Assembly (NCBI GenBank): GCA_022360275.1
Contig: JAKSDC010000043.1
Span: forward strand, 1-16,440
Reading direction: 5' to 3'
Source of the DNA: Chlorobiales bacterium
Lineage (GTDB): Bacteria > Bacteroidota > Chlorobiia > Chlorobiales > Chlorobiaceae
DNA length: 16,440 nt
Both the position numbers and the translations under genes were made by a program. Shown in pieces: positions 1 to 6,926 of the stretch. Position 1 is the first letter of the stretch. Each line of letters starts with the position of its first letter. The notes beneath the pieces are model-generated. The model did not search any database and had not been told where the DNA came from. It saw only the letters and a list, made by a program, of their open reading frames with translations.

Positions 1-1684
1 AGGCGGCATCAAGCCTCATAAACGGTTTTCTGTGCAGAGTAAGCGGAGTGAGGTACTGTTTGTGGATTACATGCATGAACATCTGACACCTCATGGCAGG
101 GCTGCTATCATTGTACCTGAAGGGATCATTTTTCAGAGTGGAACAGCGTACAAGCAGCTAAGAAAAATGCTGGTGGAGAACAGTCTTGTTGCAGTTGTTT
201 CGCTTCCTGCTGGCGTGTTTCAGCCTTATTCCGGTGTAAAAACATCTATCCTGATCCTTGATAAATCACTGGCAAAACAAAGTCAGCATATCGGGTTTTT
301 CAAGGTTGAGAATGATGGGTTTTCCCTTGGGGCACAGCGGAGACCTGTTGAAAAGAATGCCTTGCCAACTGTGTTGAATGAGGTTGGAATATTCCTTCAA
401 GCACTGAAAAACAGGGATATTTTTGATGAATTGGCTTTGTCAACAGGTCAGCCTGTACTGAAGGAAAAAGTTGCCGAGAATGGTGAGTATAACCTGAGCG
501 GGGAAAGGTATAGGGAGAACGAACGGAATACTGGTAACTGGCCAATGCATAGGCTTGGTGATGTTGCTGAATACTTCAACGGTTTTGCGTTCAAGCCCGA
601 TGACTGGCATGGTGAAGGCATACCGATTATTCGAATACAAAACCTAACAGGAACAAGCAAAGAAATCAATCGAACAAGACGAAAAGACATTCCAGAGAAA
701 TATATAGTGCGGCATGGGGATCTTTTAATCTCCTGGTCTGCAACGATTGGTTTTTACATTTGGAGGGCCGAAAAAGCTTATCTCAATCAGCACATCTTCC
801 GAGTAGAAGTAAAGCCTCAAATCGAAAAGGAATACCTCTATTACCTTGGTAAACGCATCATCGAAGAGATAGAGAAAGACGTGCATGGTAACACTATGCA
901 GCATATTACAAAAGGCAGGTTCGAGGCTATCGAAATCCCTCTCCCCCCACTTGAAGTCCAGCAAGAAATCGTGGCAGAAATTGAAGGTTACCAGAAAGTC
1001 ATCGACGGGGCTCGTGCTGTAATCGACAACTACAAGCCTCAGATTCCGATTGATCCTGAGTGGGATATTCTCCGCTTCAAAGATGCCCCATTTGACATCA
1101 TCGATGGTGATCGAGGTAGCAATTATCCTAAAAAACAGGACTTTTCATCAAATGGATATTGTGTTTTTTTGAACACGAAAAATGTGCGGCCCAATGGTTT
1201 CGATTTTTCAGAGATAGAGTTTATTACGCAAGAAAAAGACGAATCCCTTCGTAAGGGAAAACTTCGACGAGGAGATGTAGTACTAACAACTCGCGGTACT
1301 ATTGGAAATACAGGTTATTACGGTAATAATGTTGTTTTCGATCATGTTAGAATCAACTCTGGCATGCTCATTTTTCGAGCTGATACAACGAAATTATCAG
1401 GCAACTATCTTTTTCACTTTTTTCAGTCGAAGAACTTCCAAGCTCAAAAAGACGCAATTATTTCAGGCGCAGCTCAACCACAGCTGCCAATTCGAAGTCT
1501 GAATGATGCAAAACTCCCTTTTCCTCCCCTCAAAACCCAGCAAGCAATCGTAGCGGAAATCGAAGCAGAGCAAGCACTGGTTAACGCTAATCTTAAACTT
1601 ATTGAACGCTTTGAAAAGAAGATACAGGCAACCATAGCCCGTGTATGGGGTGAAGATGAAAAGGATTCGTTGGAGGAGGCGTGA
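1..1684 (+). CDS. Fused type I restriction-modification M-S polypeptide (N6-adenine methylase C-terminus plus specificity subunit), 5' partial
   Basis: The reading frame is open from base 2 and enters from outside the window, so the GTG at 32 is internal and not the start. The first 140 or so residues are the end of an N-6 adenine DNA methylase of HsdM type: the KRSEVLFVDYM segment that normally follows the catalytic NPPF/Y motif, then GRAAIIVPEG and the typical ending YNLSGERYRE near base 500. The chain continues without a stop into an HsdS-like half with two target-recognition domains (about 536-930 and 1057-1515). Each is followed by a conserved helical spacer beginning IPLPPLEVQQEIVAEIE or LPFPPLKTQQAIVAEIE. 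The second TRD carries DGDRGSNYPKK and RRGDVVLTTRGTIGN, a familiar TRD family. The protein should bind a bipartite target and methylate adenine. The cleavage subunit is not visible and may lie upstream. Confidence 0.9.
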   Translation, partial: GGIKPHKRFSVQSKRSEVLFVDYMHEHLTPHGRAAIIVPEGIIFQSGTAYKQLRKMLVENSLVAVVSLPAGVFQPYSGVKTSILILDKSLAKQSQHIGFFKVENDGFSLGAQRRPVEKNALPTVLNEVGIFLQALKNRDIFDELALSTGQPVLKEKVAENGEYNLSGERYRENERNTGNWPMHRLGDVAEYFNGFAFKPDDWHGEGIPIIRIQNLTGTSKEINRTRRKDIPEKYIVRHGDLLISWSATIGFYIWRAEKAYLNQHIFRVEVKPQIEKEYLYYLGKRIIEEIEKDVHGNTMQHITKGRFEAIEIPLPPLEVQQEIVAEIEGYQKVIDGARAVIDNYKPQIPIDPEWDILRFKDAPFDIIDGDRGSNYPKKQDFSSNGYCVFLNTKNVRPNGFDFSEIEFITQEKDESLRKGKLRRGDVVLTTRGTIGNTGYYGNNVVFDHVRINSGMLIFRADTTKLSGNYLFHFFQSKNFQAQKDAIISGAAQPQLPIRSLNDAKLPFPPLKTQQAIVAEIEAEQALVNANLKLIERFEKKIQATIARVWGEDEKDSLEEA

Positions 1685-1687
1685 ATC

Positions 1688-2416
1688 ATGGATGATGCTT
1701 TTGAATTAGGGAGTTATCTTCCACGCTCTTTCAAGACTCCTGCTGAGCAGGAATACCTTGCGTTCCTGTGGGGTGCTTTTGAAAGCAACTATCGGAAAGA
1801 AAATCATCAGTTTGCTTTACTGGCCTATCACATGCTCACAATGAGCTTTTTCTACTTCAATATCTGGCAAATTCGACAAGCCCGACCGGAAGATTTTGAA
1901 AAAGGGCTCATTGGATTCGATAGAAATACAGAAAAGTGTCTTTTGGAAGCCACATCACCATTTGTTTTTAGCAAAGTGAAGGAGCGGAGCATCCTTCGTC
2001 TTTTGAAGTTGATTCAGTGTGACAACAGCAAGATCGGAACTTACACCAAGTTGGTGGACGATCGAAATGACATTGTTCATCCCAATGGCAATATCTACTT
2101 CAGTACAGAAGAAGCACTCACAAGAAAGATCATAGAAGTGCTTCGGGTGGTTGATGAAATTCAGACGTACTCCAAACCAATCATTGAATACACTTATCGA
2201 GAATTTCTGTTGCACAACTACGACCCAGAGGATCGTGAATATCCTGAAAATATTGACCAGATCCGAGAGGTGTTGATCCATGCTAATTATCTATCTCAGA
2301 AGGATATAGAGATTTGTACAAGCGTTAATCTTTCTGTTATTGCAAATCACCAGAATTTCAGTGACATTCAAAAACTTCACGAAGCTCTAAGTTCAGAATA
2401 TGGAATGAACGATTAA
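1688..2416 (+). CDS. HEPN-motif protein encoded directly behind the restriction-modification gene
   Basis: This 242-residue soluble, mostly helical protein has no name I recognise. It contains VDDRNDIVHP with Arg126, Asn127 and His131, which matches the R-N-x3-H signature of HEPN ribonucleases. The start is fixed by a GGAGGAGG ribosome binding site inside the last codons of the methylase-specificity gene; only 3 bases separate that stop from this ATG, so the two genes are surely co-transcribed and probably translationally coupled. PrrC and RloC are known HEPN anticodon nucleases linked to type I restriction systems, and PrrC is kept silent by its restriction partner. By analogy this protein could be an abortive-infection RNase, but it lacks the NTPase domain of those two. 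It could also be a structural HEPN protein without catalysis. The HEPN assignment rests on one motif plus helical context. Confidence 0.6.
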   Translation: MDDAFELGSYLPRSFKTPAEQEYLAFLWGAFESNYRKENHQFALLAYHMLTMSFFYFNIWQIRQARPEDFEKGLIGFDRNTEKCLLEATSPFVFSKVKERSILRLLKLIQCDNSKIGTYTKLVDDRNDIVHPNGNIYFSTEEALTRKIIEVLRVVDEIQTYSKPIIEYTYREFLLHNYDPEDREYPENIDQIREVLIHANYLSQKDIEICTSVNLSVIANHQNFSDIQKLHEALSSEYGMND

Positions 2417-2505
2417 AGTAAAGAACAGAATTGTTGTTAACCGCATGTTTTATAGTTATCGAGGGAGGCTAGGAGACATCCTAAATAGGTTTAAAAATCC
2501 AGGCA

Positions 2506-3393
2506 TTATTTCTCTGATACGTTTTTCCCTCCAAACTCCTCGAAAAAATCCTTCATATGACGCTCACCGTAACGGGGCGCGGCGTTGTCGATTTCGTTGA
2601 CGGAGATGGCGAAGGCGAGCATGTCGGCTATACGTGCGTTCAGGGGTTTTATGAGGGTATGAAGGCCTTTGACGACCCAGAGAGGGATGAACATGATGCG
2701 CGGTGATTTGTTGATCGTTGTGAAGGCAAGGGTGAACAGCTCTTTGTAGGTGAAAATATCCGGTCCGCCGATATCGATTTCCTGATGACCGGGAGCGGCT
2801 GCATCGACGCAGATATCGCCCATATCCTCACCGTGGATCGGATTGATACTCAGGCTGCCGTCGCCGGGCCAGATGATAACTCCCGAAGCTGCCATTTTCT
2901 GGAACTGCGTCATGTCGGAAAAGTAGGCGTTAGGTCGCAGGATGGAGTAGTCGATGCCCGAATCCTTGAGCGCCTGGACAAAATCTTCGTGAGCCTTGAC
3001 GATCTGCATCTCCATCATTTCATCAGCTTTGAAGATCGAGACATAGATGAACTTCTGCACGTCGTGGTGCAGGGCTTCCTGCAGGATGTTGACGTTGCCG
3101 AGAAAATCGACGTCATGGTAGGACAGGCCGGGTCTCGAACTTCTAAGACCCATTGAGGAGAATACTGTGTCGATACCGTCTGCGATGCTGTGCAGTGTGT
3201 CCGGTTTGGTGGCATCTCCGGTGACGATTTCATCCACCATACCGTCAAGCAGAGGTTCTCCGAATGGACCGGGATGTTTGAGCTTTTCAGGGGCACGCGC
3301 CAGAACTCTTACAAACCAGCCCCTCTGCTTGAACGTTCGAGCAGCATACCGTCCGATATATCCCGAAGCTCCGGCTACAAGCACTTTTTGCAT
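2506..3393 (-). CDS. Atypical short-chain dehydrogenase/reductase, NmrA-like NAD(P)-binding protein
   Basis: About 295 residues with an N-terminal Rossmann nucleotide-binding motif, GASGYIG, directly after the first strand, then RVLARAPEKL (the basic stretch suggests NADP preference) and a VSIFKADEM segment in place of a classical YxxxK active site. LRPNAYFSDM follows, typical of NmrA/complex-I-39-kDa-like atypical SDRs. A hydrophobic stretch (IMFIPLWVVKGLHTLI) near residue 235 may rest on a membrane. Family members include isoflavone-reductase-like enzymes, divinyl chlorophyllide reductase relatives and redox-sensing regulators. I cannot assign a substrate; a link to chlorophyll or quinone metabolism is only a possibility in a phototroph. 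Two ATG codons lie 6 bases apart; the second, at 3393, is chosen because it has the proper 6-base spacing from AAAAGGAG, while the first touches it directly. Confidence 0.85.
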   Translation of the reverse strand: MQKVLVAGASGYIGRYAARTFKQRGWFVRVLARAPEKLKHPGPFGEPLLDGMVDEIVTGDATKPDTLHSIADGIDTVFSSMGLRSSRPGLSYHDVDFLGNVNILQEALHHDVQKFIYVSIFKADEMMEMQIVKAHEDFVQALKDSGIDYSILRPNAYFSDMTQFQKMAASGVIIWPGDGSLSINPIHGEDMGDICVDAAAPGHQEIDIGGPDIFTYKELFTLAFTTINKSPRIMFIPLWVVKGLHTLIKPLNARIADMLAFAISVNEIDNAAPRYGERHMKDFFEEFGGKNVSEK

Positions 3394-3399
3394 TGTCAT

Positions 3400-3407
3400 C
3401 TCCTTTT
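3400..3407 (-). promoter_or_regulatory. Ribosome binding site that decides the start of the SDR gene
   Basis: Read on the minus strand this is AAAAGGAG. It abuts the ATG at 3399 with no spacer but stands 6 bases from the ATG at 3393. The second ATG is therefore the likely start and the protein begins MQKVLVAGASGYIG. Confidence 0.7.
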
Positions 3408-3709
3408 GATACCTCTGTTAATCTGTTGCACCTCATGAGTTCTTCGCTGCTTCCAGCAAGCAGAAGAGCTCCGCCTGCTTAGCTGTCGAGTTGCTCATGA
3501 CGATTTATGGGGATTGCCGAAAATTTACGGCAATGTTCTGTTGCAATGATAACGTAAATAACCGGTGTTTCGTTGAGGCAGTGACAAGTAACGTGTGACA
3601 CTCCGGGATTGCCACCGCTCTTGGTGTTACTCTCGACGATCTTGTATAGAGTACATTGTCGTGACCGGCCTGAGAACGGGGCGAGCGGAGCGCAGGAACC
3701 GGAGAAGTG
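3408..3709. other. Gene-free spacer upstream of the SDR gene
   Basis: About 300 bases between the start of the SDR gene and the stop of the next minus-strand gene. It must hold the SDR promoter, which I could not place with confidence. I see no convincing hairpin with a T-run, no tRNA and no repeat. The short open frames running through it lack ribosome binding sites and recognisable protein character. Confidence 0.5.
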
Positions 3710-4639
3710 TCAGGGGGTTGTCACTTCGTATCTGTAGTCGAGCGGCAGTTTATCCGGTGTGCTGGTTAAAGAGTTCATAGGGACGCATACATGAAACCAT
3801 TTGCCCGCCATCAGGCTGGGCTTGTTAAATGAATGCGTTTGTCCGGGCCACAAGGTGAACAGTATGTTGGTATTTTGGCCGGGGAAGCACTTTGCTCCAC
3901 CGGTAAAAAACCTGTCTTTAAAAGTCATTTTGACCTGTGTGTTATTGGTGACGCTCAACAGTTTTGCTTTTTTTATCGAGGGTATACTCCCGGAAAATGG
4001 AAAATCCGCAAGTGTTGCTTTGGGATCGCTTTCCTTGCGTAATGTCACAATATCGTTTTTGGTTATTGTGGTCGGAGTCGGCGGGGGCAAAGTTTTTTTG
4101 CAATTGTTCAGGTATTGCTCTCTTTGTGTATTGTATGACTCGACACCCAGAGAGTTCGTTCCATGGATACACCATTTGTAATGGTATTGGTAGTCGGAAC
4201 TCCACCAGTTCGGATGATCCCCTTTCGGGCAACCTGATGCTATTCTTTTCTCGTTTTGTGCAACTGCCGTTGTGGCATACGTGTCACAATTATTCGATAT
4301 GCATGTTGCCAGAAACGCTTGTCGAGGCTTTATATCAACGGCGTTTCCCTGGAGGCATTTTTGATAGTAATATTGATAAGAGTTTGAATAGTTAAAGCTT
4401 AGCCCGCAATTTCCGAGTTGTTGCAATGCCTTGGATATTTCCAGGTTATCCTTTGCGTTTTTATCGCAGTAAACCTCTTTTGTCATGAGACGCTTTTCAA
4501 TCCCCGGCACCTTCTCGGCCTGAGTCACGGTGTTTTTCTCCGGTTGCTTGACCGTTGGAGTAGGCGCAGCAAAGCCGTTACTGAAAAGCAGTATAGTACA
4601 TGCTACAAAAGCAGCCCCGATTGATAGCGATGATTTCAT
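3710..4639 (-). CDS. Secreted cysteine-repeat protein of unknown function
   Basis: About 309 residues starting MKSSLSIGAA; a longer reading from 4690 is possible, but the signal peptide argues for this start (hydrophobic core FVACTILLF, likely cleavage after NGFAA). No strong ribosome binding site precedes either start. The mature part begins with a Pro/Thr/Lys-rich linker, then two tandem four-cysteine units: Cys58, 78, 95, 113 and Cys118, 137, 157, 180. Each has a Cys-Asp pair, then G/S-x-C, then an aromatic run (YQYYYQKC and YQYHYKWC) and a closing cysteine. A C-terminal domain holds Cys251 and Cys285. The ten mature cysteines suggest disulfides and a periplasmic or outer-surface location. 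I recognise no family. It stands alone on the minus strand and no partner gene is evident. Confidence 0.75.
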   Translation of the reverse strand: MKSSLSIGAAFVACTILLFSNGFAAPTPTVKQPEKNTVTQAEKVPGIEKRLMTKEVYCDKNAKDNLEISKALQQLGNCGLSFNYSNSYQYYYQKCLQGNAVDIKPRQAFLATCISNNCDTYATTAVAQNEKRIASGCPKGDHPNWWSSDYQYHYKWCIHGTNSLGVESYNTQREQYLNNCKKTLPPPTPTTITKNDIVTLRKESDPKATLADFPFSGSIPSIKKAKLLSVTNNTQVKMTFKDRFFTGGAKCFPGQNTNILFTLWPGQTHSFNKPSLMAGKWFHVCVPMNSLTSTPDKLPLDYRYEVTTP

Positions 4640-4775
4640 GTATCTGAAAAAAGAGGTTTTCCAAAAGATCCAAAAGGCAATAAGATACAAAACAGGATTG
4701 TAAAGGGATAATGGGTAAACACAGGAGAAGCTGTCTCATGTTTTTTGCAATTTGCCTTGATGGAGTTTCGGGTAA

Positions 4776-4807
4776 GACCCGTGAAATAGAGGCTCGATTC
4801 ACGGGTC
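4776..4807 (-). terminator. 10-bp perfect hairpin downstream of the M48 protease gene
   Basis: Arms GACCCGTGAA (4776-4785) and TTCACGGGTC (4798-4807) are perfectly complementary around a 12-base loop. It lies 32 bases beyond the protease stop and before the start of the next minus-strand gene, a usual place for a terminator. No clear U-run follows on the minus strand, so it may act as a 3' stabilising hairpin or a weak terminator instead. Confidence 0.45.
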
Positions 4808-4838
4808 GGGCCCGAGGATGAATGGAGGGGGAAGTCCT

Positions 4839-5681
4839 TCACTTCTTATAATACTTCATCGCGTCCGGAATCGCGTTTCTGATCTGGCGGATTCTCGATG
4901 CATCGGAAGGGTGGGTGCTGAGGAATTCCGGCGGTTTACCGCCTTTCGAGCTTTTGGACATCCTTTGCCAGAAGCCGATGGCTTCGTTCGGATTGTACCC
5001 GGCCATTGCCATGAAGATCAGGCCGATTTTATCGGCTTCATACTCCTGCAGGCGACTGTAGGGCAGAATAAAAGCAACCTGGGAACCGATACCGAATGCC
5101 GTCAACCAGAGCTGGCGGGTTTTTCTGGGATATGAGTTCAAGGCGGAACTGAGAGCCATACCTCCCATCTGGGTAAGCAGCATCTGGCTCATGCGTTCGT
5201 TACCGTGTTTGGCGACGGCATGGGCGATTTCGTGGGCCATGACCACGGCAAGTCCGGCATCGGTTTTGGTGTAGGGGAGAATACCGGTATAGACGACGAT
5301 TTTGCCGCCGGGCATGCACCATGCGTTGGCGGATTTGTTGTCGATAAGATTGAATTCCCAAGAGTAATTGCGCAATTCCGATGAAAGACCACGTTGCCGA
5401 AAGTACTGTTCAACCGATACTTTCAGCCTCCTGCCGACCCGTTTTACCCGTGCGGTTTCGGTTTTGTTGCTGCTTAGCTTGTTTTTTCTGAGAAATGCGT
5501 TGTATTGCTCATTGCTGAGGGAAAGCATGGTAGAGGAGGGGACAAGGTTGAGCTGGGAGCGCCCGGTTACAGGAACAGTTGCACAGGAGCCGAGAAACAT
5601 GGCAGTAACCAAAAGAGCAATAAGTCGGTTCTGTATCGCGGCAGGCAAGCTTTTTCTTCTCATGACAGCAAGTGGTTGCAT
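4839..5681 (-). CDS. M48 family zinc metallopeptidase, predicted lipoprotein (LoiP/YggG-like)
   Basis: 280 residues. A basic N-terminus (MRRK) and a hydrophobic segment lead to the lipobox LGSC with Cys33, so the enzyme is probably lipid-anchored on the periplasmic side. The zinc site is HEIAH (His150, Glu151, His154) with the downstream ExxxD of the family at Glu213 and Asp217 in EYEADKIG. The closing STHPSDASRIRQI motif is typical of M48 peptidases of the YcaL/LoiP/BepA kind, which degrade misfolded outer-membrane or periplasmic proteins. The ATG at 5681 overlaps the upstream glycosylase gene's end in the arrangement TAATATG, so translation is probably coupled. An internal ATG at 5663 would give a shorter, equally good signal peptide, and neither start has a clear ribosome binding site. 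Confidence 0.92.
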   Translation of the reverse strand: MQPLAVMRRKSLPAAIQNRLIALLVTAMFLGSCATVPVTGRSQLNLVPSSTMLSLSNEQYNAFLRKNKLSSNKTETARVKRVGRRLKVSVEQYFRQRGLSSELRNYSWEFNLIDNKSANAWCMPGGKIVVYTGILPYTKTDAGLAVVMAHEIAHAVAKHGNERMSQMLLTQMGGMALSSALNSYPRKTRQLWLTAFGIGSQVAFILPYSRLQEYEADKIGLIFMAMAGYNPNEAIGFWQRMSKSSKGGKPPEFLSTHPSDASRIRQIRNAIPDAMKYYKK

Positions 5682-5682
5682 A

Positions 5683-6624
5683 TTAGTAGGAATTCAGATG
5701 TTTGACCTCTTTTCTCCAACAATGGAAAAGGATATGACCGGCAAAGCCGGCAAAATCAGGGTTCAGGACACGGGAGATTTGATCCTGAAGGAAAAGATAA
5801 TTCTTTTGGGTTAATGATTGTAACGCTCCATCGATTGAAAACCAGGTGGCAAGGTATTGGCGTACATGAGTATCTATGGGAAATGCTGAAAAACGATGCA
5901 AACCGAACAGCAGAATACAGTCTGCGATCTTATAGCCTATGCCGGGCTGTGCACAGAGCTGTTCCCTTGCCGTTTCAAGAGGCATGTCAGGGTCTTTGAG
6001 GCTTTCCAGGTCAAGCTGCCCGGATGCGACGCTTGAGGCGGCTCCAATGATGTTTTTCGCTCGTATGCAGTTGTTGTTTGTGCAAAGTCTGAGAGATTCA
6101 GGTGAAGCATCGGCAAGGGTTTCCGGGGCAGGGAAGCTGAAATAGGTAAACGGTTCACCATCTATCTCCACGGTGAATCGTTTGCCGTATTTTTTTGCAA
6201 GGTAGGAAATCTGTCTTCTGATAATCTTCATGCCGAGTCCTTGCGCACACATAAAGGTGATCAGGACTTCAAATGGATCCTGCCGTAGAATTTTTGTGCC
6301 CATATAGGGTTGAATCAGCTTCCAGATATCAGGATAACACCTATTGAACCCTTCAGGGAAGAGCAAGTTGTTATCTATATCGATGCTTAGATAATGGTTT
6401 ATAAATTCAACATAATCTTCTGCCTGAAAGAATTTTCTCGTGGTTCTCGTGGTAAGCTGAGTGTTTTCAATACTTTCAAAAATGAACAGGTCATCACCAA
6501 TAGTGCCAAAATATTTCCGTTTTTTACCTTTATAATAGTCCCAAGAAAAACTCTGTCCACTGAATAATGAGTGCTCAATATCGGTTCCGTAAATATCAAT
6601 TGTTGTTGTATATAAATCCTTCAT
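5683..6624 (-). CDS. ogg: OGG1-type 8-oxoguanine DNA glycosylase/AP lyase, HhH-GPD superfamily
   Basis: 313 residues with the N-terminal OGG domain (FSGQSFSWDYY, like the GQ(S/A)F(R/S)W motif of the family), a central helical domain and a helix-hairpin-helix QPGIGYKIADCILLFGL. Lys232 aligns with the catalytic lysine of human OGG1 (Lys249), and Asp251 in FPIDTHV aligns with catalytic Asp268, so both base excision and strand-nicking are expected. The CAQGLGMKI segment (126-134) replaces the CSSNNNIAR of OGG1 that contacts the cytosine opposite the lesion, so its base-pair preference may differ. It is the first gene of a pair with the M48 protease. The start follows an A-rich stretch without a clear Shine-Dalgarno sequence. 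Some relatives are annotated as DNA-3-methyladenine glycosylase; the OGG1 assignment is favoured by the N-terminal domain. Confidence 0.88.
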   Translation of the reverse strand: MKDLYTTTIDIYGTDIEHSLFSGQSFSWDYYKGKKRKYFGTIGDDLFIFESIENTQLTTRTTRKFFQAEDYVEFINHYLSIDIDNNLLFPEGFNRCYPDIWKLIQPYMGTKILRQDPFEVLITFMCAQGLGMKIIRRQISYLAKKYGKRFTVEIDGEPFTYFSFPAPETLADASPESLRLCTNNNCIRAKNIIGAASSVASGQLDLESLKDPDMPLETAREQLCAQPGIGYKIADCILLFGLHRFSAFPIDTHVRQYLATWFSIDGALQSLTQKNYLFLQDQISRVLNPDFAGFAGHILFHCWRKEVKHLNSY

Positions 6625-6862
6625 TTTTTTCTTTTTTTTGCTTCGTAATTGAATTTTTGCCGATTCGCGTTTTTGTTCGGTTTTTTATTTTAAGTTTTTT
6701 TAAAAAAAGATATTAAGATTACTTGATTAAAGTTTATTTGTTTTTAATTGTCTTTTTTTTTGTGTTTTTTATTTGCGCATATTTCGATAAATACATTGTG
6801 CTTTTTTGCTTATTCTATTTGTTGTAAGACTATTTTTTACAATTATCTTTTTTATAATAAAA
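6625..6862. other. Very T-rich spacer upstream of the DNA glycosylase gene
   Basis: Counting 6661-6780, 69 of 120 bases are T, 26 are A and 25 are G or C (21%). The minus-strand transcript leading into the glycosylase would therefore be A-rich and unstructured. The promoter of that gene should lie here. An inverted TTGTAA/TTACAA pair (6822-6827 and 6837-6842) could be an operator. I see no gene in it. Confidence 0.6.
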
Positions 6863-6913
6863 AATGCCCAAACAATTCGTTTTTCTTGAATTGTTTGGGC
6901 ATTAATTTTTTTT
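6863..6913 (-). terminator. 16-bp terminator hairpin after the radical SAM gene, possibly bidirectional
   Basis: Arms AATGCCCAAACAATTC (6863-6878) and GAATTGTTTGGGCATT (6888-6903) pair perfectly around a 9-base loop. It lies 23 bases past the stop of the minus-strand aminomutase gene. On the minus strand it is followed by TTTTATTATA. On the plus strand it is followed by a run of eight T's, so it would also stop transcription arriving from the other side. Confidence 0.85.
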
Positions 6914-6926
6914 GAGTTGCTCTTGA

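Noticed and set aside
32..34. GTG as the start of the methylase-specificity gene
   Set aside because: The frame is open to the left edge and the preceding codons (GGIKPHKRFS) belong to the conserved methylase segment, so the true start lies outside the window.
2470..2483. TAGGA-GACA-TCCTA hairpin between the HEPN-like gene and the SDR gene
   Set aside because: A 5-bp stem without a T-run on either strand is too small to call a terminator.
3801..4395. Overlapping plus-strand open frames of 126 and 143 codons
   Set aside because: They are antisense to the cysteine-repeat protein, whose signal peptide and repeats show that the minus strand is the coding one.
5368..5814. 148-codon plus-strand open frame
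   Set aside because: It runs antisense to the M48 protease gene and its junction with the glycosylase, shows no family character and lacks a ribosome binding site.
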